DNA from: Methanobrevibacter sp.
Lineage (GTDB): Archaea > Methanobacteriota > Methanobacteria > Methanobacteriales > Methanobacteriaceae
Reading direction: 5' to 3'
NCBI RefSeq assembly: GCF_015062985.1
Contig: NZ_SUTI01000005.1
Coordinates: forward strand, 52,328-116,327
Length of the DNA stretch: 64,000 nucleotides
In this document: one piece after another, positions 8,988 through 17,227 of the stretch
Numbering within the stretch: position 1 is the stretch's first letter
Layout of the letters: each line of letters opens with the position of its first letter
Notes under the pieces: model-generated
What the model was told of the DNA's origin: nothing
The model's input: the letters and a program-made list of their open reading frames with translations, nothing else
Database searches by the model: none
Position numbers and translations under genes: made by a program

Positions 8988-9719
8988 ATGAAATTAGGTT
9001 TCACAACACTTTCACTATTCATGGAAGACAACAACAAGATAATTGACTTGGCAAAAAAGCATGGATTTGAAATAATTGAAATTCTCGGGGAAGGTCCCTT
9101 CTATGAAAAGGATAACTTTGAATTCAGGGATTGTGGCCTTGACATGAGAATCCATGCGGCAACAGTAGACATAAACATAGCAAGCCTGAACAAGGGAATC
9201 AGAAATGAAAGTGTAAAGCAAATGATTCACTGCGGCCAATATGCCGAAGAAATAAATGCAAAAACAATAACTGTACATCCGGGAATAATCGGTAGAAACG
9301 AACCGCATTTAAGAAAATGGGCCTTGGAAATAGCATGTGAGAGCATTGGTGAGATAATCGACAATACCAATGTTGAAATTTCTGTGGAAAACATGCCTGT
9401 CCGAGGAAAATTCCTAGGAAATACCGTTGAAGAAATAGAAATGATTCAGGAAGCGACAGGCTGCAGCCTGACAATAGATACCGGTCATGGAAACACATGC
9501 GGCAATCTGGAAGAAATGCTGGAGTTAAAAAATATAAGCTATTGTCATTTGAATGATAACGATGGAATTAAAGACCAGCACATCACGCTGGGTGAAGGAA
9601 CTTTAGACCTGAATCTGCTTAAAAAGATTGATACTGCAATCATCGAGTTAAACAACTTTGACAATATCCTGAAAAGCCAAGAAGTCATTAAAAATTTATT
9701 TAAAAGTCAATCATGGTGA
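8988..9719 (+). CDS. Sugar phosphate isomerase/epimerase-like TIM-barrel protein (AP endonuclease 2 fold)
   Basis: This 243-residue protein fits the AP_endonuc_2 family of metal-dependent TIM barrels. Visible strand-end motifs are KLGFTTLSLF at the N-terminus, TVHPG (near residue 95), SVENMP (near 130), LTIDTGHGN (near 160) and SYCHLNDNDG (near 181), which carry the usual acidic and histidine metal ligands. The family includes isomerases, endonuclease IV and myo-inositol catabolic enzymes. At this length and without flanking sugar genes the substrate cannot be named. The last 20 bases overlap the convergent HAD gene. Confidence 0.75.
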   Translation: MKLGFTTLSLFMEDNNKIIDLAKKHGFEIIEILGEGPFYEKDNFEFRDCGLDMRIHAATVDINIASLNKGIRNESVKQMIHCGQYAEEINAKTITVHPGIIGRNEPHLRKWALEIACESIGEIIDNTNVEISVENMPVRGKFLGNTVEEIEMIQEATGCSLTIDTGHGNTCGNLEEMLELKNISYCHLNDNDGIKDQHITLGEGTLDLNLLKKIDTAIIELNNFDNILKSQEVIKNLFKSQSW

Positions 9720-10494
9720 CTTCGAAAATGTCTTCGATAATATAATCCGTCTTGTCCATCATCTTAGGGGATACCTCTTCCTGCTGTTCGATTGTCAGGA
9801 CACTTACATCGGCCTTTTTAAATGCGAGTATGTCATTGAGGCCGTCTCCAACCATCATTACCTTATATCCGCCTTCCTTCAGGATTGATACGACTTCGCA
9901 TTTGCCTCGGGTAGAAACAGTTCCGAAGGCATTACCTTCCGGAACATCCAACATGTTAGCCAATCTATTGATGGCACCTTTTCTGTCTCCTGACGCGATG
10001 AATATTTCGATTCCACGAGATTTTAATGTTTCAACAGTTTCAAAGACCTTAGGGAAAAATTTGCCTGCTGAAGTGATGGTGTATGCAACAACGCCCAAAT
10101 CCATATCAACAATCAGTGCAGATCCGTTGCACAGCTCCATGTGCGGAATCTTTTCACGCAAAATGTCAAATCCGTCGGTAATGTCTGAAACTTTCGTGAG
10201 ACTTTCACGGTCAAGAATCTCCTTAACATCAGCCTTTGAGACCTGACGGGTTGAAAAACTTATATCAAAATCAATATCATATTCCTTAATGACATCGGAA
10301 ATCAAAGTATCGGAATCCAGTTCTATAAGTTTATTAGTATTGAATTGAAGTACAACTAAAGCCAAGGCATCGGCTGCTTCAATCAAATCCAAAGAGTTAA
10401 TATCAGTAAATATATTGCCATTTAAAACATCTTTAATAACTCTAAATCTTTCTATTAAAGTTCCGGAATTATCAAAAACAACTGCCTTTTTCAT
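9700..10494 (-). CDS. HAD superfamily protein resembling a soluble P-type ATPase
   Basis: This 264-residue protein has HAD motif I as VVFDNSGTL (residues 5-13) with the predicted nucleophile D8, motif II as IFIASGDRKG and motifs III/IV as MMVGDGLNDI with the acidic metal ligands. The DxSGT form of motif I resembles the P-type ATPase signature DKTGT more than the DxDx(T/V) of common phosphatases, and no membrane segments are present. That is consistent with the small soluble P-type ATPase-like group of archaea. Residues 20-130 form an insert without recognisable motifs. The substrate is unknown. Confidence 0.7.
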   Translation of the reverse strand: MKKAVVFDNSGTLIERFRVIKDVLNGNIFTDINSLDLIEAADALALVVLQFNTNKLIELDSDTLISDVIKEYDIDFDISFSTRQVSKADVKEILDRESLTKVSDITDGFDILREKIPHMELCNGSALIVDMDLGVVAYTITSAGKFFPKVFETVETLKSRGIEIFIASGDRKGAINRLANMLDVPEGNAFGTVSTRGKCEVVSILKEGGYKVMMVGDGLNDILAFKKADVSVLTIEQQEEVSPKMMDKTDYIIEDIFEVTMIDF

Positions 10495-10642
10495 ATTATC
10501 ATGCCCTCATAACATGTATAAAACTATCAAGCATATACCAATAGCCATGTTTTATATAGTCTTTGTTTTTTAAACTTAAAAAAATTATTATTAGATTAAA
10601 ATAGTTTGTATTATCTTTGAGTTTTGTTATGAAAAAAAACAA

Positions 10643-10697
10643 CTATATAAACATTGAAAAATAAAATAATAATATTATAATTTACGATTATTAGGTG
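10643..10697 (+). promoter_or_regulatory. gatA promoter and ribosome binding site
   Basis: A TATA-like CTATATAA (10643-10650) lies about 25 bases before a likely transcription start near 10675. GGTG at 10694-10697 is five bases before the ATG at 10703. The rest of the 208-base gap from 10495 shows only AT-rich sequence. Confidence 0.5.
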
Positions 10698-10702
10698 TTT
10701 TA

Positions 10703-12073
10703 ATGAGCGTTATTGAAAAATTAAACTCCATTAAAAATGGAGAAATGACAGCTAAAGAAAATGTAGAAAATTACATTAAAGTTATTGACGAAAATAACGA
10801 AGCCATTAATGCATTTATTGAATTAAACTATGAAAATGCATTAAAACAAGCCGAAATTATTGATGAAAAAATAGCTAATGGTGAAGAAGTCGGTGCTTTG
10901 GCTGGATTAGTATTTGGTATTAAAGCAAACATTAATGTTGAAGACCTGATTATTTCAGCAGCTTCCAAAACATTGGAAGACTACATTGGAAGCTACAATG
11001 CAACCGTTGTCAATGAAATATTAGCTGAAGACGGAATAATCATCGGTATTTTAAATATGGATGAATTCGCAGCAGGAAGTTCAACAGAAACTTCATACTA
11101 CGGACCTACCCAAAACCCTGCCGCAATGGGCAGAATCCCTGGAGGTTCAAGCGGAGGATGTGCAGCTGCAATCGCTGCAAAAATGTGTGACATATCAATC
11201 GGTTCAGACACAGGCGGATCCATCAGAAACCCTGCTTCACACTGTGGTGTTTTAGGATTCAAACCAACCTACGGTGCCGTTTCAAGACAAGGATTGCTTG
11301 ACCTATCAATGAGTCTAGACCAAATCGGACCACTTGCAGATGATGTAAGCGGTATTGCACTTGCCTTAAATACAATTGCAAACTACGATGAAACCGAATG
11401 TACTACCCTTGACTGGGAAAAACCGGATTTCACTGAAGTGCTGGATGAAACTTCCCTTGAAGGCATGAAAATAGCTGTGTGCAGTGAATTCATTGACGTT
11501 ACAGATGATGAAATCAATAAAACCGTCAATAAAGCTATTCAAAAACTAGTGGATGCAGGCGCCGAGCTTGTAGAGGTAAGCTTTGATTATATCGACTTAT
11601 GTCTGCCGACCTACTACCTGATCAACTATGTGGAATTCTTCTCAGCCACCAGAAAATATGATGGAAGAGACTACGGTTACAGAATCGAAGAGGTTTGTGG
11701 AGAAGAAGTGTTAAGAAGAATTAAAATCGGTTCCCATATTGCAGAAGCTGAATTCAGTGGTAAATACTACAAACAAGCATTAAAAGCAAGGTCAGTTATT
11801 AGGGCAGAAATCACTTCAATGCTTGAAAATGTAGACCTGATTGTAGGACCTACCGTGCCTAAACTTCCTCACGAAATCGGAACTGAATTAGAACCAATGG
11901 AAATGTATGCATACGACATATTGACCGTTATAGCTAACCTTGCTGGAATTCCAGCAGCAAGCATTCCGGCAGGAGAAGTCGACGGCATTCCTGTAGGATT
12001 ACAATTGCAGGCAAAACCATTGGATGACTTAAAAATTATTAAAGCTATGAGTGTTTTTGAAAACACTCAATAA
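10703..12073 (+). CDS. gatA: Asp-tRNA(Asn)/Glu-tRNA(Gln) amidotransferase subunit A
   Basis: This 456-residue amidase-family protein releases ammonia from glutamine for transamidation of mischarged Asp-tRNA(Asn), with GatB and GatC encoded elsewhere. The Ser-cisSer-Lys catalytic triad is visible: the lysine in FGIKANINVED (K74), the glycine/serine-rich loop PGGSSGGCAA (S149) and the nucleophile region GSDTGGSIRNPA (S173). GFKPTYGAVSRQG follows and matches GatA closely. The length fits the family. The start is set by a GGTG Shine-Dalgarno five bases upstream. It is a single-gene unit ending in an oligo-T tract. Confidence 0.95.
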   Translation: MSVIEKLNSIKNGEMTAKENVENYIKVIDENNEAINAFIELNYENALKQAEIIDEKIANGEEVGALAGLVFGIKANINVEDLIISAASKTLEDYIGSYNATVVNEILAEDGIIIGILNMDEFAAGSSTETSYYGPTQNPAAMGRIPGGSSGGCAAAIAAKMCDISIGSDTGGSIRNPASHCGVLGFKPTYGAVSRQGLLDLSMSLDQIGPLADDVSGIALALNTIANYDETECTTLDWEKPDFTEVLDETSLEGMKIAVCSEFIDVTDDEINKTVNKAIQKLVDAGAELVEVSFDYIDLCLPTYYLINYVEFFSATRKYDGRDYGYRIEEVCGEEVLRRIKIGSHIAEAEFSGKYYKQALKARSVIRAEITSMLENVDLIVGPTVPKLPHEIGTELEPMEMYAYDILTVIANLAGIPAASIPAGEVDGIPVGLQLQAKPLDDLKIIKAMSVFENTQ

Positions 12074-12077
12074 ACTC

Positions 12078-12085
12078 TTTTTTTT
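12078..12085 (+). terminator. Oligo-T transcription terminator after gatA
   Basis: Eight consecutive T residues begin four bases after the gatA stop. Oligo-dT runs of this length are sufficient for intrinsic termination by archaeal RNA polymerase. No hairpin is evident. Confidence 0.5.
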
Positions 12086-12095
12086 GTAAATTATT

Positions 12096-12116
12096 TTACA
12101 CTTGAAACATACCTCT
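12096..12116 (+). repeat. Isolated full-length origin recognition box (ORB)-like element
   Basis: TTACACTTGAAA (12096-12107) followed by two bases and TACCTCT matches the ORB elements of the origin near 22.5 kb, including the CCTCT extension. It lies between gatA and the next gene, 10 kb from the origin. The core TTACACTTGAAA is the mini-ORB known from Methanothermobacter thermautotrophicus. Confidence 0.6.
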
Positions 12117-12165
12117 AAAATTTTTATACTTTTAAAATACAATAGAATATCAAGAGGTTATTTTT

Positions 12166-13662
12166 ATGACAAGAATTGGACTTGCTTATGTTAGTGGGGC
12201 TGTTCCGGGATTTGAAGATTTTGGAAACCTGCCAACAGATATTGTTAAGGAAAACGGACTTGTTGATGGATTGAAAGCCAGTGAAGAATTGGACGCGTTG
12301 ATAATTCCTGGCGGAACATTAATTGAGTCAAACGATATCAACATGGATTTGAACACTGAAATTAAAAAAATGGCACGTGATGGAAAACCTGTCATCGGAA
12401 TTTGCGCCGGTTTTCAACTGCTGTCAAATCAGATAGATATCGGCAGAAAATCACCGGTGCCTATTGTAAAAGACGGCCTTGGCATAATTGATGTGAACTT
12501 TTCACCTCTGATTACAAGCGACCGCGTTAAAGCAAAAGTGTTTGACAATTCATTTTTCGTTAAAAACCAGACAGAAGATGTCGATGGCTTCCATACACAC
12601 ACATACGGTAAAGTGGAAGGAGATGCAAAGCCATTGTTCTATTCACAAGTCCAAAGAATGAACTATGGGGATACCAATGAAAAGGGAGAATATAATATCT
12701 TCTCCGGTGCCTGCAATGATGACGGCAATGTTATCGGTACAATGATTCACGGCATTCTTGATGAAAACCCAATTCTTGTAAAAAACCTACTTGAACAAAT
12801 AGATGCTACAAATATTGATGAAATTTACAATAGAAATGTTGAAGTCAAAAAATATCTGCATAGTGAAGTTGGTATTCACAACAACATAAAGGTGCCTCAA
12901 CTAAAAGATAAGCCTGAAAAGCCAAAATACCTGATGATTGGAAGCAACGGATCAGATTCTGGTAAAACATTTATTCTGACAGGCCTTGCAGGCGCACTGA
13001 GAAAAAGAGGTTATAAGGTTGCACTGCTCAAAGTCGGTCCTGATGTTCGTGACATTATACCAGGATTATATTTGACAAAGGGAAAGATGGAGGAATTCGC
13101 ATCTGTAAAAATTGGTCATTTGGGTTGGGCCGACATAGAATCTACAATAGCAAGACTCAATTCTTCCGACTATGACATCGTCCTTATAGAAGGTGTCATG
13201 AGCGTGTTTACCGGTCTTTTGAATGAAAAGGTACCGTTTTCAGCTGCAGAAATCGCAATGTCTTCAAAAATACCGATGATACTGGCTTCAGGTGTTAATA
13301 AAGGTGGAATAGAATCTGCCGCAATTGATCTAGTTTCACATGCAAACATGCTTAAAAAATTCGGAATTCCGGTAGAAGCAATACTGCTGAACAAGGTATA
13401 TAATGATGATATATTCGACCAAGTAGTGCCTTATATCAGAAACAATACAAATGTCGAAAAGGTATTGAAGCTTCCAAAATTAAAATCCGCCGACATGAGA
13501 GGATTCATTCCTGAAGTTGAAATAAGATATGAACTGTTCACAAGCCATGCAATGGAACTGATTGAAAACAATCTGGACATAGAAGAAATAATCGATATGG
13601 CTCGTGAAGTTGAATTTGAAAAGATTTATACATTTGATGAAATTAAAAGTAAGGTGATTTAA
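12166..13662 (+). CDS. CobQ/CobB-like glutamine amidotransferase-ATPase with permuted domain order
   Basis: This 498-residue protein carries a class I glutamine amidotransferase domain first (residues 1-235) and a dethiobiotin synthetase-like ATPase second (about 255-498). The glutaminase nucleophile is C80 in GICAGFQ, and the HGxxD-type motif GTMIHGILD has H195. The P-loop is GSNGSDSGKT at 259-268. In CobB/CbiA, CobQ and CfbB the ATPase comes first, so this is a circularly permuted relative. It may amidate a carboxyl group of a cofactor or tetrapyrrole, but the substrate is unknown. The stop overlaps the start of the next gene by one base, pointing to a two-gene operon. Confidence 0.75.
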   Translation: MTRIGLAYVSGAVPGFEDFGNLPTDIVKENGLVDGLKASEELDALIIPGGTLIESNDINMDLNTEIKKMARDGKPVIGICAGFQLLSNQIDIGRKSPVPIVKDGLGIIDVNFSPLITSDRVKAKVFDNSFFVKNQTEDVDGFHTHTYGKVEGDAKPLFYSQVQRMNYGDTNEKGEYNIFSGACNDDGNVIGTMIHGILDENPILVKNLLEQIDATNIDEIYNRNVEVKKYLHSEVGIHNNIKVPQLKDKPEKPKYLMIGSNGSDSGKTFILTGLAGALRKRGYKVALLKVGPDVRDIIPGLYLTKGKMEEFASVKIGHLGWADIESTIARLNSSDYDIVLIEGVMSVFTGLLNEKVPFSAAEIAMSSKIPMILASGVNKGGIESAAIDLVSHANMLKKFGIPVEAILLNKVYNDDIFDQVVPYIRNNTNVEKVLKLPKLKSADMRGFIPEVEIRYELFTSHAMELIENNLDIEEIIDMAREVEFEKIYTFDEIKSKVI

Positions 13663-14087
13663 TGGCTCTTAACTTAAGCCCAGAACCGGGCGTTAAACTT
13701 ACAAAAAAAGATAGGGCTCATGTTCTTAAAAAAATGAAACAAGGATGGAAAGCAACTTGTTTGATTCCAGATTACGTGTTTGATGAAAATGGGGATATCC
13801 AAATAGGATCCGATAAAAATCGTCGTGTAGTCAAAATTGTCAAAATAAAAGAGGATGGAATCTACATAGAAAAAGCTCTGAAAAGTAAAAACTTGAGAAT
13901 AGTTTGGGACAAAGTAGCCCTAATGAAAAAATCAAATGAAGTAAAGGATGGATTAGAGATAAAAATGCATGATGGGAAATATGTTGCCTTCAGTATCTAT
14001 AATTCATACAAAATCCAACAGATTACCCAATTCATTGTAGATTATATCAATGATAAAAAGTTTAATAATGCTAATATGTATAATTAG
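13662..14087 (+). CDS. Conserved hypothetical protein, partner of the permuted amidotransferase
   Basis: This 141-residue soluble protein has no recognised domain. The start ATG shares a base with the stop of the upstream gene (TAATG), so translation is coupled. The N-terminal 30 residues are rich in lysine (KLTKKDRAHVLKKMKQGWKA). Residues 35-125 alternate short predicted strands and turns, then a helix (YKIQQITQFIVDYIND), a layout that resembles a PH-like or small beta-barrel domain. No catalytic motif is evident. Context suggests it assists or regulates the amidotransferase; this is inference. Confidence 0.65.
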   Translation: MALNLSPEPGVKLTKKDRAHVLKKMKQGWKATCLIPDYVFDENGDIQIGSDKNRRVVKIVKIKEDGIYIEKALKSKNLRIVWDKVALMKKSNEVKDGLEIKMHDGKYVAFSIYNSYKIQQITQFIVDYINDKKFNNANMYN

Positions 14088-14092
14088 CCTTA

Positions 14093-14776
14093 TTATTCTT
14101 CTAAATATTTATTAATAATGTCTTCGCCTTTAAGTAAGACCAATCCATTTTCTTCTGCATATTTGCGGGCATCAGCAACGGAAGTAGCTTGTCCAGTTTC
14201 ACCATCCATCATTTCACAAACTACACAAACAGGAGTGACACCAGCCATTTCACATAATGCAAGACCTATTTCGGTGTGTCCTCTTCTATTTTTAACTAAT
14301 CCGTCAGCTCCCCTTAAAAGACATACGTGACCAGGTGACCTGAAAGTAGCACCGAATTCATCAAATCTTTCTTCTTTCATCATTATAGCCATTTCACTAA
14401 TGGTCATTGCCCTGTCATGGTCTGTTACACCAGTGAAAGATTTTCTGTGATTGGTCCAAATTGAAAATGATGACCTTTCATCGTACGGAATGTCTGTTGG
14501 TGCTAATTCAGCTAATTCAGGATAAGTTTCGGTAGCCGCTTTCATAATATCAACCATAAACGGTAAATGAATAGCATCACAGAAATCAGCATGCAAACAA
14601 TTGCAGATTAAACCACCAGCATCGTTTCTCATGGTTGCAATTGATTTAGGGGTTACAAACTCAGAAGCGATAATCATATCAACTTCTCCTTCCCTATCAT
14701 CATCATCAAAAACTAGAACGAATTCACCATTTCTAATAGCTTCCAAAGCCATGTCTAAATTTGTTTCTTGATTCAT
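14093..14776 (-). CDS. ribB: 3,4-dihydroxy-2-butanone 4-phosphate synthase
   Basis: This 227-residue enzyme converts ribulose 5-phosphate to 3,4-dihydroxy-2-butanone 4-phosphate for riboflavin synthesis. The family signature is clear: FDDDDREGEVDMIIASEFVTP (residues 23-43) holds the acidic metal ligands, followed by FSIWTNHRKSFTGVTDHDRAMT, FRSPGHVCLLRG and RRGHTEIGLALCEMAGV. It is monofunctional, with no GTP cyclohydrolase II domain. AAGGAG lies eight bases before the ATG. The leader carries an FMN riboswitch, so production should fall when FMN is plentiful. The gene is convergent with 13662-14087, five bases apart. Confidence 0.96.
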   Translation of the reverse strand: MNQETNLDMALEAIRNGEFVLVFDDDDREGEVDMIIASEFVTPKSIATMRNDAGGLICNCLHADFCDAIHLPFMVDIMKAATETYPELAELAPTDIPYDERSSFSIWTNHRKSFTGVTDHDRAMTISEMAIMMKEERFDEFGATFRSPGHVCLLRGADGLVKNRRGHTEIGLALCEMAGVTPVCVVCEMMDGETGQATSVADARKYAEENGLVLLKGEDIINKYLEE

Positions 14777-14821
14777 AGTAACATCTCCTTATAGTACTAG
14801 AACCAGGGCTAAAAATAACTT

Positions 14822-14945
14822 CTTATTCTCTTCCATCCGGACTATCACCGTCGGTTTTGGAATTTCACCAAATCAACACTTTTCGTGCTCGTGGACTTAT
14901 ATTAAAAATCACCACCGGTGGAGAATTTCACTCCGCCCTGAGAAC
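14822..14945 (-). ncRNA. FMN riboswitch (RFN element) in the ribB leader
   Basis: Read on the minus strand, the leader contains the RFN consensus segments in order: CAGGGCGGAGTGAAATTC, CACCGGTGGTGA, AGTCCACGAGC, TTGGTGAAATTCCAAAACCG, ACGGT-GATAGTCCGGATG and GAAGAGAATA. The outer P1 stem can form from TTCTC (5' side) and GAGAA (3' side). Downstream, GCCCTG (plus coordinates 14809-14804) is complementary to the aptamer's CAGGGC (14940-14935) and may form the alternative pairing. The ribB Shine-Dalgarno AAGGAG follows and no oligo-T terminator is seen, so translational control is the likelier mode. A minus-strand TATA-like stretch lies at about 14950-14972. Confidence 0.93.
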
Positions 14946-14992
14946 GTATTAAAAATTATATCGATTATATATAAAATACTTTTTGGTAAAAA

Positions 14993-15367
14993 CTAAAATT
15001 CAAGAGTTACGATATCTCCATCTTCCAAATTCAATACATCCCTCAATTTAAGTTCAGCAATAAACTCCAAATAATTTTCTTCATGAGTTGTCTTGGCAGG
15101 AAAAACGATAGCTCCACCAATAACATCATTCAATTTGGCATCAATAAATTTAACAGCACCAAACCCTTCATCCGGTTTGATTAAATTCTCGCAATTATTT
15201 TTAATTTCATTTATTTCATCCAAATATTCTTCACTAACAATGACATTTAAAGTTCCCGGATATGGAACAAAACCACAATTTTTCTTGAATTCATTAGTGT
15301 AGAACTCCTGTGATAAAAAATATGCCGCTTTTCCCAAGCCTGTTGTTACTTCACCATTAATCTTCAT
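14993..15367 (-). CDS. ribK: CTP-dependent riboflavin kinase
   Basis: This 124-residue archaeal riboflavin kinase makes FMN from riboflavin using CTP. The start is taken as the ATG at 15367 (MKINGEVTTGLGKAAYFLS), which has GAGGT seven bases upstream. A longer reading from 15397 has no such site. Matching features are GEVxxGxGxAxYFLS, CGFVPYPGTLNVIV, GFGAVKFIDAKLND and the C-terminal LRDVLNLEDGDIVTLEF. It lacks the N-terminal helix-turn-helix of the bifunctional regulator-kinase RbkR, so it can only be an enzyme. It lies just upstream of the FMN riboswitch and ribB in the same orientation. Confidence 0.93.
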   Translation of the reverse strand: MKINGEVTTGLGKAAYFLSQEFYTNEFKKNCGFVPYPGTLNVIVSEEYLDEINEIKNNCENLIKPDEGFGAVKFIDAKLNDVIGGAIVFPAKTTHEENYLEFIAELKLRDVLNLEDGDIVTLEF

Positions 15368-15583
15368 GAAATACCTCAAAGTAATGCATATAACCATAAT
15401 GTTAAAATTTAACCATGATTTTATTCAACTTAAATATTCATTCGAATGCTATATCAAAAAAAATATAGATTCATAACTATTAATTAATTGCTTTTGATTA
15501 ATAAATATTTTCAGGTTTAAAGAAATTTATTTTAACAATCAACAATAAAAGTATTACTGATAAACATTTACAGGGTAATAGAA

Positions 15584-17227
15584 ATGGAAATAAAAACTAT
15601 CTCAACAGATGTATTAATAATTGGATCTGGTGGTGCAGGTTCAAGAGCTGCAATAGAAGTTGATGATGCTGGTTTAAAGGCAATCATTGTATCCAAAGGT
15701 CTTTCATTCAGATCTGGCTGTACTGGAATGGCAGAAGGCGGATATAATGCTGTATTTAAAGCCGTGGATAAGGACGATTCAATTGATGCTCATTTTAATG
15801 ATACATTGAAAGGCGGAAGTTATCTCAATGATAAGAAACTAGTAGAAATCCTGGTCAATGAGTCACCGAAAAGATTGATTGATTTGGAAAACTATGGAGC
15901 TTTGTTTGACCGCCAGGAATCCGGTGAAATAGATCAAAGGCCTTTCGGTGGACAAAGCTATAGAAGAACCTGTTATCAAGGAGATAGAACAGGAGCAGAA
16001 TTGCTGAATGCACTCAAAGAGGAAATAATCAAAAGAAATATTGAATGCATTGAAGAAGTTATGATAACATCCCTCATAACCGATGACGGACAGGTTATCG
16101 GTGCAACCGGATTGAATCTGAAGGATACCAGCCTAATCTATTTCAAGGCGAAATCCGTTATTCTGGCCAGTGGAGGCGCTGGACAATTATACCCTGTAAC
16201 ATCCAATACCTTCCAAAAAAATGGGGACGGCTTTGCAATAGCTTACAGAGCCGGAGCCAATTTAGTCGATATGGAACAAGTCCAATTCCATCCGACAGGA
16301 ATGATAGCTCCCGAATCCAAAAAAGGAGTTTTAGTAACTGAAGCTGTGAGGGCTGAAGGCGGAAAACTCATAAACAAGGATGGAGAAAGGTTCATGTCAA
16401 AATATGCACCTGAAAAAATGGAATTGGCAACACGTGATGTTGTTGCCCGTTCAATCTATCAGGAAATCATTGAAGGCAGAGGAACCGAAAAAGGCGGAGT
16501 ATACCTGGACATTTCACATTTGGATGACGATTACATTGATGAAAAACTTGAAACCATGGTTCTGCAATTTGAAAATGTCGGAGTAGACATCAAGCATGGG
16601 CCAATTGAAGTAGCGCCTACTGCGCATCATTTTATGGGTGGTTTAAAGATAAAAGAAGATGCATCAACATCACTGAAAAATCTGTTCGGAGCCGGTGAAG
16701 TCTGCGGTGGAGTTCATGGAGCAAATCGTTTAGGCGGAAATGCTCTAGCAGACACTCAGGTATTCGGAAAGATTGCGGGTGAAAGCGCATCAAAGGCCGC
16801 CAAGGAAAGCGAACTCAAGACAAATGAAGAGCAGGTTAATGCCGAAGCTTCAAGAATCGAAGGACTGATTAAAAAAGGTTCCATCAAACCACGTGAATTT
16901 AAAAACAACATTAAAAATCTTATGTGGGAAAAGGTAGCTATTGTAAGAGAAGAAAAAACCTTGAATGAAGCTTTAAAACAACTTCAAGAAATGCAGAACG
17001 ACCTTTCAGAACTTGATGTCAAGGATATTAAGCAATACAATGAAGATTTGGTAACCGCTTTAGAAGTAATAAACATGGTTGAAATCTGTATCCTCACCGT
17101 AAAATCAGCAATATTGCGTAGGGAAAGTAGAGGAGCGCATTTCAGATCAGATTTCCCTGAAAGCAATGACGCCTGGAAAAAGAGTATTGTCTTAAATAAA
17201 AATAAAATAGAATTTGAAGCTAGATAG
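15584..17227 (+). CDS. tfrA: Thiol:fumarate reductase subunit A (fumarate reductase/succinate dehydrogenase flavoprotein family)
   Basis: This 547-residue flavoprotein has the FAD-binding GxGxxG in DVLIIGSGGAGSRAA (residues 9-23) and the conserved catalytic-domain motifs QFHPTGM (near 231), TEAVRAEGG and TAHHFMGGLKI, then GEVCGGVHGANRLGGNAL near 368. The length and the absence of a membrane anchor gene match TfrA of Methanobacteriales. TfrA and TfrB in the cytoplasm reduce fumarate with coenzymes M and B and release CoM-S-S-CoB. TfrB is not in this window. An L-aspartate oxidase cannot be strictly excluded. The gene end overlaps the convergent dadD gene by eight bases. Confidence 0.85.
   Translation: MEIKTISTDVLIIGSGGAGSRAAIEVDDAGLKAIIVSKGLSFRSGCTGMAEGGYNAVFKAVDKDDSIDAHFNDTLKGGSYLNDKKLVEILVNESPKRLIDLENYGALFDRQESGEIDQRPFGGQSYRRTCYQGDRTGAELLNALKEEIIKRNIECIEEVMITSLITDDGQVIGATGLNLKDTSLIYFKAKSVILASGGAGQLYPVTSNTFQKNGDGFAIAYRAGANLVDMEQVQFHPTGMIAPESKKGVLVTEAVRAEGGKLINKDGERFMSKYAPEKMELATRDVVARSIYQEIIEGRGTEKGGVYLDISHLDDDYIDEKLETMVLQFENVGVDIKHGPIEVAPTAHHFMGGLKIKEDASTSLKNLFGAGEVCGGVHGANRLGGNALADTQVFGKIAGESASKAAKESELKTNEEQVNAEASRIEGLIKKGSIKPREFKNNIKNLMWEKVAIVREEKTLNEALKQLQEMQNDLSELDVKDIKQYNEDLVTALEVINMVEICILTVKSAILRRESRGAHFRSDFPESNDAWKKSIVLNKNKIEFEAR

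Noticed and set aside
14822..14945. The leader of ribB as a protein-bound operator instead of a riboswitch
   Set aside because: The ordered RFN blocks and P1 complementarity are too extensive to be a protein operator.
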